Positions 38,225-49,728 of a DNA stretch of 64,000 bases are shown here, piece by piece. The notes below the pieces were generated by a model. The model did no database searches, had not been told where the DNA came from, and saw only the letters and a program-made list of their open reading frames with translations. The position numbers and the translations under genes were made by a program. Location of the stretch: positions 13,582,370 to 13,646,369 of the forward strand of contig JABBOT010000009.1 in the NCBI GenBank assembly GCA_016165875.1, given 5' to 3'. Positions within the stretch are counted from its first letter, which is position 1, and each line of letters starts with the position of its first letter. Origin of the DNA: Acanthopleura granulata (taxonomy: Eukaryota > Mollusca > Polyplacophora > Chitonida > Chitonidae).

Positions 38225-41200
38225 ATGTCTTCAATCGCAGCAAATCGCTTTTGTACTTTAACTAGTCAGAAAACTCGACGAGTTGTTGTGACTGGAATGG
38301 GACTTGTGACCTGTTTGGGAGTGGGAACGGAACATGTGTGGAAACGGTTGACAGATGGCGAATGTGGAATAACGGGCTGTAATTTGGAAGGTGTGCTTTT
38401 TACGCCATCACCAAGCACTGCACTTTTATACGATTATAAGGAGTGTGCTAAAGCCACATCATAGCATCTGATTACAAATAAATTTTCAGCTTTTATGAAG
38501 CGTTAAGGCTGATTAAATTCAGGAATTTTGAAATTCATTCATTGCTACCTTGTATCCGAACGATGAGGGTAAAAAAAATATAAATTATTAAAAAATTAAA
38601 CTTACTCCCCATATACTAGAGGTGAACTACATTTAGATGTTGTCTTACGCTCATATCTTGCATTATAGTCTTTCCTAGGGTAGGTACGTTCAAAGGGTGA
38701 GGGGTATCAGTGGATTACATACAAGGGACGTTCGGAGCGGGTTTGGGGGTGGGGGGTCACACATGGTCATATCATATGTGACTTTAGTATGTTAAACTCA
38801 TGAGATGCCTTAAATATTAAAGCAATGATAAATCTGTAGCAAACCAGTCAAACCTTCCATTTATTGTTTTAAGCATTGAAATGTCCTGTTGTTATGTCAT
38901 TGGTAAATGGTAGAAATGAAAGCTGTCAATCACCCTTATGTTCCAGCCTTTATGTAGTATTGGCTGCATTCCTCCGTTAACGTAGCTCTGTACATTTTTT
39001 GAACCTACATGGTGGTTCAATGTACTTCGTAGAGAGAGGGAGGAGGTCAAGACATTTTGTACAAGATGCGTACAAGGGGGAGGGGTTGTCAAAAAGTTGG
39101 GAATTTGAGCATAAGTTTTTTATGAACTGCTCCTTACCTGTATTAAACACAACCTGTTCATCGTGTTTCAGCCAGCATTTTATAGAAGTTGGTGGTACAT
39201 TTTTGACATGAAATGGGTCATTAATTAAGAGTTGGCATGGATGCAAACACTGGCACACGCAAGAGTTGCAGTGGTTGAGGACACTATCATTATTATTCCT
39301 TATTTCTGGCTATATTATTCCTCTGTTTTACCTGGAGTATAAGTATAAGTAGAAGGGCCAGAATAGTAGCCAAGATAGTTATTATTTGCTGAGTATAAGG
39401 GGAATTTAGGTGGCATCTCTGAATAAATCAATGTTATAAATGTTTGCTTGTTATGGATTCCTCTGCTTTTTATTGATTCCTCACTGTTAGGTATGGTGCT
39501 GGTAAAGTGTTATTTTGCGAGCCCGTTGTCTGTTCTGTTGGATAGAGTTTTATGCTCACACAAGACACCATCAGTATTTGACTGATGTGGAGAGTTCTGA
39601 TTTCATATCATTTTCCCCTTTGGGTTTACAGGATTTGATAAAATTCCAAGCAAGGTGTGTGGATATGTGCCAAGGGGCCACAATCCTGGTCAGCTGAACC
39701 TGGATCAAGTTGTCCCCCCTTCTGACCAGAGGCACATGTCGCTGGCATCAGCCTATGCTTTAGCAGCCGCCAGTGAAGCATTGAAACAGGCCAACTGGAA
39801 ACCCATTTCTGATGAAGATCAACAGCGATCAGGTTAAAGTCATTTCCATATCTTTTCCTGGTCAGTTTGTGCCAAGGATGTTATTGTTGCGGTTTTCATG
39901 CACATTTATATTTCCGGACGCAGATGTCAATGCAAACTTTGCAGTTACCAATTTGTTAGAGCATTAACCTCATTAGTCCTGAGTCGTGGCAGACTTTTGT
40001 CCGTAAAAGGTTACAGAATCAGCGCTGATTGGATGACAGTAGAGATTGGAGATCATCGGCTGAAACGTCTGCATGTGTCTCAGTTACACTTGAGTCAAGA
40101 GGGATTAAGTTCACAATACTTCAGATTCAGCTTGCGCAAGGCTTTTCTATCCCACACATCAGCCAAGCAATTAGCATAATTTCTGTTTCCCTGTAAAAGA
40201 GTGATTTTGATTCTTCTGTATATATATATAAAATATCCATAAAACATACCTAATCTCCAAATATGTATTTGACCCTATAGGCCTCGTCATGCTATGTGCT
40301 CATCATAAAGAGATAGGCCAAGTACTTACTTACTGCCATGGTGCCAGAGTACTGTGGACAGACAGACTGGGAGATGTTATATATGGTAGATGTTATATAT
40401 GGTGTCTTGAGCATGGCATTCCAGTGAGGCAGCATTTGGTTTCTACACCATAGCAAAATAATATATTAGCCACTATGAAACATGCCTGCAACATGGATAC
40501 ACCATTATGAAAGTGCAATGAAAGTGAAAATAAATCACGAACACCTCTAGACTTTCAAGCTTAGGGTGTTTTTAGGAAAAATATACTGGTAGGTGAAATA
40601 CAAAAACACATATTTAACCACATGTTCTATCTCTTCACCTTCACGTGTCGTTATTTGCAGGTGTGGCCATTGGACTGGGTATGTGTGATTTAGATGTCAT
40701 CATTGATGCTGGGATTGCTCTAAGGGTGAAAGGCTACAACAAAATCAGCCCGTATTTTATCCCCACCATACTGACCAACATGGCTGCAGGCTGGGTCAGC
40801 GTCAAGCATGGGCTACAGGTAAAGTTACCTGGATATAACAGTGATGAATATGGATGCTGTTGTGATGGCAATTTTTGGTGCCATTGTCACGTGTTCTGGT
40901 GTTGCCATTGTCACATGTTCTGGTGGTAAAGTCATTGTCACATATTCTGGTGATGCCATTGTCACATGTTCTGGTGGTGCCATTGCTGCATGTTCTGGTG
41001 GTGCCATTGTCACATATTCTGGTGGTGCCATTGTCACATGTTCTGGTGGTGCCATTGTCACATATTCTGGTGTTGCCATTGTCACATGTTCTGGTGGTGC
41101 CATTGTCACATATTCTGGTGTTGCCATGGTCACATATTCTGGTGGTGTCATTGTCACATATTCTGGTGGTGCCATTGTCACATGTTCTGGTGGTGCCATT

Positions 41201-43152
41201 GTCACATGTTCTGGTGGTGCCATTGTCACGTATTCTGGTGTTGCCATGGTCACATATTCTGGTGGTGTCATTTTCTCATATTCTGGTGGTGTCATTGTCA
41301 CATATTCTGGTGTTGCCATTGTCACATGTTCTGGTGGTGTCATTGTCACATATTCTGGTGGTGTCATTGTCACATATTCTGGTGGTGCCATTGTCACATG
41401 TTCTGGTGGTGCCATTGTCACATGTTCTGGTGGTGCCATTGTCACGTATTCTGGTGTTGCCATGGTCACATATTCTGGTGGTGTCATTTTCTCATATTCT
41501 GGTGGTGTCATTGTCACATATTCTGGTGTTGCCATAGTCACATGTTCTGGTGGTGTCATTGTCACATATTCTGGTGGTGTCATTGTCACATATTCTGGTG
41601 TTGCCATGGTCACATATTCTGGTGGTGTCATTGTCACATGTTCTGGTGGTGCCATTGTCACATGTTCTGGTGGTGCCATTGTCACATATTCTGGTGTTGC
41701 CATGGTCACATATTCTGCGGGTGTCATTTTCTCATATTCTGGTGGTGTCATTGTCACATATTCTGGTGTTGCCATTGTCACATGTTCTGGTGGTGTCATT
41801 GTCACATATTCTGGTGGTGTCATTTTCACATATTCTGAGGGGCTCATCATAATGGGGCCCATGTGGTGGTGATGTCATCATTATAGCACTGTCACGATGT
41901 GAAATCTTCACTGCAGCACTGTTGTGATGTGAAGTCTTCACTGTGACACTGTCAGTGTGTAAAGTCGTCACTGCAGCACTGTAAGGATGTGAAGTCTTCA
42001 CTGCAGCACTGTTGTGATGTGAAGTCTTCACTGTGATACTGTCAGTATGTGAAGTCGTCACTGTGGCACTGTGAGGTTGTGATGTCAATCAGTCTGGCAC
42101 TGTCAGGTTGTGATGTCACTCTGGCATTGTCACATTGTCACCATGCTGGTTATGTCTTCACAAGGTGCTTATTAGGATGTTATTGTCCGTGTTGCCATTG
42201 CAGTGTTTTGATCATTCTCTTTACAGAGGCCCTTGGCCCTTGAAATGTATCGCACCCTCCAACCATCTCATTTCCACCCCACTTTGGAATGGTTCTGCTG
42301 CTATGGTCATATGAAGATTGAAAGACTGATGCCATCCCCTCTTTGTCCTTTCAGGGACCAAACCATTCAGTATCCACAGCCTGCACAACTGGTGTCCATT
42401 CCATTGGTGATGCCTTTAAAATGATCCAGCGGGGTGACGCAGACGTGATGGTAGCGGGAAGTACAGAAGCTGTGATTGGACCGTTGTCCATGGCTGGCTT
42501 CTGTCGCTTGAAGGCGTTGAGCACTCTCTACAATGACACTCCTGAACAAGCATCACGGCCGTTTGACAAAGGGCGGGACGGTTTCGTCATGTCGGAGGGC
42601 TCAGGGATGGTGGTGCTGGAGGCCCTGGAGCATGCTGGGAAGAGAGGAGCCAGTGTGTATGGAGAAATTATGGGATATGGGCTCTCTGGCGATGCTCATC
42701 ATCTTACAGCACCCAGGGCAGATGGAATCGGGGCGCAGCAGTGCATGATAGGAGCACTGAAGGATGCTGGGATTGAGGCAGATAAAGTTGGCTACATCAA
42801 TGCACATGCAACATCGACTCCACTCGGTGACATTGCAGAAAGTCACGCAATTCAATCAATTTTCCAAGAACACGCTCGAAATCTTGCTGTATCTTCCTCT
42901 AAAGGTGCAGTTGGGCATCTTCTGGGCGGGGCAGGCAGTGTAGAGGCCATTTTCACCCTTCTGGCTTGTCACACAGGAGTTATTCCCCCTACCATAAACT
43001 TGACCAGTCAGGACCCAGAATGTGGCAACCTTAACTTTGTCCCCAACCAATCACAAAACTGGCCAGACACTACCAGAAGAATAGCCCTCACTAACTCTTT
43101 TGGTTTTGGAGGAACGAATGCATCCCTCTGCATTGGTCAGTTTGTCTCATGA
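38225..43152 (+). CDS. OXSM: Mitochondrial 3-oxoacyl-[ACP] synthase (beta-ketoacyl synthase)
   Basis: The condensing enzyme of mitochondrial type II fatty acid synthesis, which joins malonyl-ACP to the growing acyl chain. Four exons, 38225-38390, 39632-39832, 40661-40818 and 42355-43152, join in phase to 440 aa, close to the usual 440-460. A basic leader ([19 protein letters not shown]) fits a mitochondrial presequence. It is followed by [15 protein letters not shown], the KAS N-terminal motif, then GYVPRG and [15 protein letters not shown]. The Cys-His-His catalytic set is present: Cys185 in STACTTG, His326 in [11 protein letters not shown] and His363 in GAVGHLLG, with the conserved Lys358 in SSSKGA. 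The C terminus has [13 protein letters not shown]. The ATG at 38225 is chosen because the frame upstream offers only a GTG. Intron 3 (about 1.5 kb) contains two minisatellites. Nothing suggests inactivation. Confidence 0.96.
40874..41841. repeat. 24-bp minisatellite with higher-order structure (OXSM intron 3)
   Basis: About 40 units of the type GCCATTGTCACATGTTCTGG + TGGT. Variant units recur in blocks: the TTTTCTCATA variant occurs at 41271, 41487 and 41727, spacings of 216 and 240 bp (9 and 10 units). The period is a multiple of three and the unit lacks stops, so long frames stay open on both strands (345 aa [12 protein letters not shown] on minus; 343, 290 and 220 aa on plus). They begin and end with the array and are not genes. 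Confidence 0.95.
41887..42140. repeat. 30-bp minisatellite adjoining the 24-bp array
   Basis: About eight diverged units of the type CACTGTTGTGATGTGAAGTC + TTCACTGCAG start every 30 bp from 41887. They degrade rightwards into CACTGTCAGGTTGTGATGTC. It is distinct in sequence from the 24-bp array but only about 45 bp from it. Confidence 0.88.
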
Positions 43153-43433
43153 AGGATGTCGTAGTAAATTGTTACATGTACGATTCCAGAAAAATGAAGA
43201 CAGCTTAGATGAACAGTTATTTTAGCACTATATTTATTCAGTATATGTGGAAAAAACAGGGTCCATGAAATACTTTAGTGATGTTGAGTAATAATAGGCT
43301 GAAAATAGCTCTTTTGAAAAATCATTCATTTTGTTTTCCTGCAGTACAGAATAACTATTACAAATCATTGGATGTCTTGCACATGTCACGTATGAACCGT
43401 GTTCTGTAATGCATCACTCATTTTATATATGAA

Positions 43434-43439
43434 AATAAA
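43434..43439 (+). terminator. Candidate OXSM polyadenylation signal
   Basis: AATAAA 282 bp after the OXSM stop, followed by a T/GT-rich stretch (TTGTTTTAAATC, then TTGTATATGGTTG). It is the first canonical signal downstream of the stop. Confidence 0.55.
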
Positions 43440-43475
43440 TTGTTTTAAATCTTCAGAAAGTTGTATATGGTTGCA

Positions 43476-43655
43476 TTGGTTGGTGTTAGTTGACTGAAGG
43501 GCTTTGTTACATTGGTTGGTGTTAGTTGACTGAAGAGCTTTGTTATACTGGTTGGTGTTAGTTGACTGAAGGGCTTTGTTACATTGGTTGGTGTTAGTTG
43601 ACTGAAGGGCTTTGTTACATTGGTTGGTGTTAGTTGACTGAAGGGCTTTGTTACA
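43476..43655. repeat. 36-bp tandem repeat, five copies
   Basis: Units TTGGTTGGTGTTAGTTGACT + GAAGGGCTTTGTTACA start exactly every 36 bp (43476 to 43620) with very few differences. The minus-strand 139-aa frame reading NVTKPFSQLTPT repeats is a product of this array plus the neighbouring SINE. Confidence 0.95.
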
Positions 43656-43682
43656 TTATTACACTTCAAGTTTGTGTTTCTT

Positions 43683-43857
43683 AAACAACTCTCTCCGGCC
43701 ATACGTGGGACAGTCTGCCAGCAACCTGCAAATGGTTGTGAGTTTCCACCGGGCTCTGCCCGGTTTCCTCCCACCACAATGTTGGCCACCGTCGTATAAG
43801 TGAAATATTCTAGAGTACAGCGTATAACACCAATCAAATAAATAAATAAATAAATCT
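43683..43857 (+). mobile_element. tRNA-type SINE, well preserved 3' half
   Basis: CTCTCCGGCCATACGTGGGA, CAGTCTGCCAGCAACCTGC, CGGTTTCCTCCCACCACAAT, GTTGGCCACCGTCGTATAAG, GTGAAATATTCTAGAGTACA and tail AATAAATAAATAAATAA. It directly abuts the 36-bp array. Confidence 0.8.
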
Positions 43858-44902
43858 TAAACAACTGGTCTCATATGGCATGTGTAAATAACAATACGTG
43901 AAATTTTGATAAACAGATGTATAGATGATAGGAGATACTTTCAGCAGAGCTGTGAAGACAAAACCATGGTCTTTATTCACAGACACACAGAGGATTCACC
44001 AGTATTGTCTTCTAAGTTACTTTCATGTATTAAGAGTTTAGTTCACATTACACGGACACCAGGACAACCTGTATTTGGCCCGTTCCTCTTTAATATGTCG
44101 TAGTGTCAAGATTACCGCCTTTAGGTGCCAGGGTAGTTAATCCCTATTTAACCTCCTGAAAGGAACAATGAGTTGTTTAAAGCAAGCATGCCTTTTCTGT
44201 TTATGTCATATAGATCAAACTTGTTTAAATCATTCTAGATGTCTTGACACAGAAATAACGATAGTTCAGTGTACATGTATTGTCAGAATTCTAACACCAT
44301 AGAAAATCTACACATAGCTTCAATTTCAGGAGGACCCAGAGTTAAACAATTAAATTACGACAGATTCCTTTTGGACACAATCTTATTTATTTGTTGTTTA
44401 CCTCCAGATCGAAGATTCTCTCCCTACAATGTCACAGCTAGAATTAGGAATCTGAAGTGCCTGGGGTAAACCATTGCCATTTGCATGATTTATTGGGGAG
44501 AAAACTATGGAGGCATGGGTTGCAGAGGAAATTTGCAGATTCCTGGCTCTCACTTCTTGTGTGGCATTGGTGACAATACGTGGTAGATGGTGTTCATGTG
44601 ACTGAGTTAACGAAGTCGAATGTTCGTTATAGACCACTTGTCTTCCACCAATATGGTGTGCATGTCACACATGACAAAGTTCGCCAGTAACTTGCATTTT
44701 GGTTTCTGCCACCATTAAATCTGACTGCAATTGTTTAATTGAAAACCCTCTTGAAAATAGCATTTAACAACAATGAAGTAAGTAAATATGTGGAACACTT
44801 TAACAGACCAACGAATGTTGTCTATGGCTTACATGTGCCAGGGCCTCACAAACAAGTCACTCACAGAAAAATATTTTGAAATTAAAACAGAACTCTTGGA
44901 GA
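43858..44902. other. Convergent intergenic DNA, no gene recognised
   Basis: Lies between the OXSM and CCDC86 3' ends. It contains only short frames. A weak SINE-like stretch at about 44640-44790 (CGCCAGTAACTTGC, TCTGCCACCATTAAATCTG, tail AAGTAAGTAAATA) may be an old repeat copy. Confidence 0.5.
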
Positions 44903-44908
44903 TTTATT
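44903..44908 (-). terminator. Candidate CCDC86 polyadenylation signal
   Basis: Minus-strand AATAAA only 32 bp beyond the CCDC86 TGA (44941-44943), giving an unusually short 3' UTR. No competing canonical signal lies between it and the stop. Confidence 0.5.
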
Positions 44909-44940
44909 TTTTGTAACTTTATAAAAAAAACATATATCTC

Positions 44941-47900
44941 TCATCTCTTTTCCAGTTTGCGAAGTTGTTTCTTCTTCATTCTCTTGATTTTGGCTGTGTT
45001 TTTTATCTGTAACAAGAAACAAGCATAATCATTTTTTATCATGTATTCCGCATTGCTTAGAGCAAGCCTGCAAACAGGTGCCTGATATCTCTGAAAACAC
45101 CCCATTGTATGAAGTAGAATGACCATGTTGGCCAAGTTATATATTACTAGACAAAGGTTTCATGGGTCAAACCACTTTCACCTAAGGGGTGTTTTGAAAA
45201 ATGTCAGTTACATATTTGCAGGCTTGTTGGAGGAATAGGAAAAAAAATGCTCAGACTTGGGATTTAGCCCTATGAGTGGGACCAGTAGCCAGATATTTTA
45301 CCCTAAACTAAGAAATTCAGCTGCCTGACATGACTGGTCAGTTTACACTGGGATCAACAGAACAGATGTTCCAGCCCCAGGTTTACATCATAATGTGAAA
45401 TTCAACAGTCCTCGTGAACACAGACTGGTCAGTTTAAATCACTATGTGAAATTCAACAGTCCTCGTGAACACAGACTGGTCAGTTTAAATCACTATGTGA
45501 AATTCAACAGTCCTTGTGAACACAAGAGACTGGTCAGTTTACACTGAGACTAATATAACAGATGTTCTAGTCCCAGGTTTATATCACAATGTGAAATTCA
45601 ACATTCCTCGTGCACACAGACTGGTCAGTTTAAATCACTGTGTGAAATTCAACATTCCTTGTGAACACAGAGACTGGTCAGTTTACACTGGGACTAACAT
45701 AACAGATGTTCTAGCCCCAGGTTTACATCATAATGTGAAATTCAACTGTCCTTGTGAACAGAGGCTGGTCAGTTTACACTGGGACTAATACAACAGATGT
45801 TCTAGTCCCAGGTTTACATCACAATGTGAAATTCAACATTCCTCGTGAACACAGACTGGTCAGTTTAAATCACTATGTGAAATTCAACATTCCTCGTGAA
45901 CACAGACTGGTCAGTTTAAATCACTATGTGAAATTCAACAGTCCTTGTGAACACAAGAGACTGGTTAGTTTACACTGGGACTAATATAACAGATGACCTA
46001 GTCCCAGGTTTATATCACAATGTGAAATTCAACATTCCTCGTGAACACAGGCTGGTCAGTTTAAATCACTATGTGGAATTCAAAATTCCTTGTGAACACA
46101 GAGACTGGTCAGTTTACACTGGGACTAACATAACAGATGTTCTAGTCCCAGGTTTACATCACAATGTGAAATTCAACCGTCCCTGTGAACAGAGATTGGT
46201 CACTTTACACTGGGACTAATATAACAGATGTTCTAGTCCCAGGTTTACATCACAAGGTGAAATTCAACAGTCCTTGTGAACAGAGACTGGTCAGTTTACA
46301 CTGGGACTAATAGAACAGATGTTCTAGTCCCAGGTTTACATCACAATGTGAAATTCAACATTCCTTGTGAACAGAGACTGGTCAGTTTATATCACAATAA
46401 AGAAATTCAACATTCCTCGTGAACAGAGACTGGTCAGTTTATATCACAATGTGAAACTGAACAGTCTTAGTGAACAGAGATTGGTCAGTTTCCATCACAA
46501 AGTGAAATTCAACAGTCCATGTGAAGATCGACTCATTAGTTTACATCACACCACTTGAAGTCTGCCTAACACGTAGTATGAAAATCAGTCTGTTTCTTCA
46601 TCATATTCGTTTCTTCATCAAATTTATTTATTTGATTATGTTTAACGCCATACTCAAGAATATTTCAGTTATGCAAAGGTGGCCAGCATTATGGAAGGAG
46701 GAAACTGGATAGAGCCCAGGGGAATCAACGACCATCCACACTGATGGACGACCTTCACACGTATGAACAAAGAAGAAGCCAGAGTTAGCTGGGCTTGAAC
46801 TCAGTAATCGCATTCGTGAGAGGCTCCTGGGTCATTACGCTGCACTTGTGTCCTAAGTTCTTGGTCATGGAGGCCCCTCTTTCTTCGTCGTAATTCTTAA
46901 TATTGAATTACTGCGTGACAGTGTGATCCATTTTGATCACGATAACCAGGCCTTCATCACTGATCTTTGTAAGGGTGTGTTCATCACACTAACAAATATG
47001 AATGCCTGGATATAAAGACACAAGATCAACAATGCACATGAAAGACTGAGAGATTTGGGAGGGTCTATGCATAAAAACCCTCAACTGTTTTGCTGTTACA
47101 TCAAGCTATCTGGGTCACAGAGATAAAATTTGATTGGCTGATAACCGATGTTGTTCAACTAAAAACCTGTACTCTTCTTTTCTGGATGGAATCTTCATTT
47201 CAGCGTCAAGGCCATGACTGAGACAACGGGCTGATCCTATCTAAAGTGTATCTATTTATTTTGACATACTACTTCTACATATGTGTAACAAGACTGATGC
47301 AAGGATACTAGTAGATAAGAGGTGTAACTGAAGGAAAACCACTACAATGTGTACAATTGCGTAAAGCAGCATTACAGGGTACAAAACTTACAGGCTGTAC
47401 AATTTCAGCTTTCCTTTCATTTTCCAGTCGTCTTTTCTTGTTCAATTCTCTTCGCTGCTTCATATTCTACCAAAGAATAACAGCAAATTGATTACTTGGG
47501 ACAGATTTGGCTGTAAAATTAAACAGAGGGTGCTTACCAATGTTAGCAAAAAGGGTGACAAACATGTTAAGAATTTTCAAACATGGCAAGTGTGAGTGTT
47601 TTTCACATTAAATTATTCATTGAATTTATTTAGCAGCTTGTGAAATTGTTCCACTGCACGCACAGTGAAAAACTCCAACTGTGTTTGAAAGTACATGTAG
47701 CTTCAAGTTAAACATCAGTGGGTATCAACTATAAGATGGTTAATTCTTGCCACAATTAATGTTTAATTTAGGTGAACAACTGAAAACCTGTATATAATGC
47801 CTTTTTACTGGCTGTTTCCTCAACCTGATTAACATTTTATCAACATAATGTACCTTAAAAAAAAAGATAACAAAAAGTAAAACCAAACTTATTCCAGAAG

Positions 47901-49728
47901 AGGCATTATTTTATGACGTGCTTAGTAACTCTATAAATCGCCTTTTATTCTGGAATTCTTGTGAGGCCATGGGATACTCCTTTTTAGAGAAACTGGAAAC
48001 ATGATATCGCATCATCCATACCCTATCCTCGTCAGTAACAGAGGTGAGACACCCATTTGGGCCCGAAGTACGGTCCTGTTTATATTTAAAATCAAAGGCT
48101 ATGCCTTGTGGCCTCATGGTTCAGATCTTGGGAAATGATGCTTTGGAAATTGTCATGTAATCAGAGGGAAAACTGATGATTTAATACTACTTCTACATGG
48201 CAAAATGGTCAACCAGGAATGGGTGACGTCACAGCGGAAACAGATGCCTTCACAGGTGGTAGAAATGTCTCACCATTGACTGGTTAAAATTGAGAGCATG
48301 GTGACCTGTTCTGTTTTCCCTACCTGGGCATTTTTGCTCACTTTGAACTGCGATATCTTGGTTATGGTACATCACAAAAATTAAAAGTGATGTTTTTGAA
48401 CTAAGATTGGGAATCTTTATAGATACATATAAACATTTGATCTTGTGTTGTCTTTTCTTTTAACAATCTGCAGAATATGTTAGACTTCTTTCACAACATA
48501 CAAACCTCTCTTTCTTGGTCCTTGCTAGCTTTGAGTTGTTTTTCAAAATCTTTGATGGACTTAAGTTCTGCCTTTTTCTGCATTTTCTGGGCCCATGTTG
48601 ACTTTAGTGATTTAATTTTCCTGATTTCAGAGTATCTGTATAGAAAAGAAAAGCTTTTCGAATACAGTTTAACAGTTTTCAGATGAGACAGACTAGGTTA
48701 TTCTATCACTGTTCACACATAGCTCAGTTAACAATGTACTATACCTATTTCTGTTAGATATAAAAATAAAACAAAAATAAATATTGATAAACAAAGCATT
48801 AGCATTAATTCTGAAATTCCTATGACTTTGATACCCAGCAATGATGTGAAGGAAATCAGACGAGTCTTGTTCAATGTGACCATCCACCTGATGACACCAA
48901 CATTTGTCTAACTATGGTGATGGCTTTTTGAAGAGATCGTCAGTGTTTGAAGAATCACATACACCTGTACAAAGGTGGGTAGGATTTAACGTCCTTGCCT
49001 TGGACACTGTGTTATGTTTTCAATGCAGAAGGAAGGAATAACGCCAAGTAGATTAAGAGAAGGAATAACATAATGTACACTGAGCGAAAGACTAACTTAA
49101 TGTGGACTTAATGCTGCCTGTCACTTTCAGCATTAACCATGAAGCTTGAGCCCACACAGCCTTGAAAATAACAAATCAATGATGTGTATGAAGTGTTTTG
49201 TTTGTATTTGAAGTAAATCAACAGCAAAATCTCAAAACTGGCTTAACAAATTACTATTGCAACTGCATCGGATTTCAAAAAACAGACAAAAAAAAAAAGA
49301 AAAAAAAGAAAAAAAAAATACAAAACGCTGTGAAGCTGGGTTGGAACTGAAGCAATGTATATGGCGGAACAAATTTGGCTAACCCTAATGTCAGATCAAT
49401 CTGTGACCAAATCGATGTTAATTAATTTTATAAAGTCTAGGATAACGGCCTGCGGGAACAGGTGTCATACACATCTAAACTGAACCACTGAATATGGGAC
49501 GGAATTGAATGCTTTTGGATTTCGCATGTGGAATCTTGAATCTTACATTCACGTACAGTGTATATACGTCGCCCACCTTTCCGTTCGAAGTGTTTTCCAA
49601 ACCCGACCAGATTTCGGTCTGCCTCTTGGTATATTGTGTAACATTTTTTCAACATTTTCATTCATTCCATTACTTCCTTGAGTAACATCGTCTCCTGGTG
49701 CAGACTTCTGTTTCTTTGTTTTCGCCAT
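44941..49728 (-). CDS. CCDC86: CCDC86 (cyclon), Cgr1-type nucleolar protein, short form
   Basis: Four exons on the minus strand, 49728-49577, 48635-48506, 47466-47392 and 45006-44941, join in phase to 140 aa. All splice sites are GT..AG. Two family hallmarks are present: IPRGRPKSGRVWK (residues 33-45) and a basic C terminus, IKNTAKIKRMKKKQLRKLEKR. Between them is a Lys/Glu/Arg-rich coiled coil (STWAQKMQKKAELKSIKDFE, NKKRRLENERKAE). Vertebrate CCDC86 is about 360 aa with a long acidic N-terminal half; here only the conserved C-terminal module remains, close in size to fungal Cgr1 (about 120 aa). Family knowledge points to the nucleolus, ribosome biogenesis and mitotic chromosome coating; none of this is shown by the sequence itself. 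Intron 3 contains a large tandem array and a SINE. Confidence 0.9.
45330..46555. repeat. Complex tandem array of short and long units (CCDC86 intron 3)
   Basis: A short unit of about 51 bp (GTGAAATTCAACAGTCCTCG, TGAACACAGACTGGTCAGTT, TAAATCACTAT) alternates irregularly with a longer form of about 97 bp that inserts ACACTGGGACTAATATAACA, GATGTTCTAGTCCCAGGTTT. The array decays at both edges. Several 60-90-aa frames (KFNIPREHRLVSL-like) are caused by it. Confidence 0.9.
46618..46872 (-). mobile_element. tRNA-type SINE, near full length
   Basis: Plus-strand order: ATTTATTTGATTATGTTTAA, CATACTCAAGAATATTTCAG, GTGGCCAGCATTATGGAAGG, ACGACCATCCACAC, then GCTGGGCTTGAACTCAG (B box GAGTTCAAGCCC on minus), GAGAGGCTCCTGGGTCATTA and CTTGGTCATGGAGGCCCCTC (tRNA head with decayed A box). 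It lies in the sense orientation of CCDC86, in intron 3. Confidence 0.82.

Noticed and set aside
40825..41862. 345-aa minus-strand frame ([16 protein letters not shown] repeats) and the overlapping 343-, 290- and 220-aa plus-strand frames
   Set aside because: They coincide exactly with a 24-bp tandem array whose period is divisible by three, lie inside OXSM intron 3 and lack any unique coding flank.
45516..46558. Series of KFNIPREHRLVSL-like frames
   Set aside because: Artefacts of the CCDC86 intron 3 tandem array; frames end wherever unit length shifts phase.
47911..48117. 68-aa minus-strand frame in CCDC86 intron 2, considered as an extra exon
   Set aside because: The flanking exons 2 and 3 already join in phase and in line with the family; the frame has no CCDC86 similarity.
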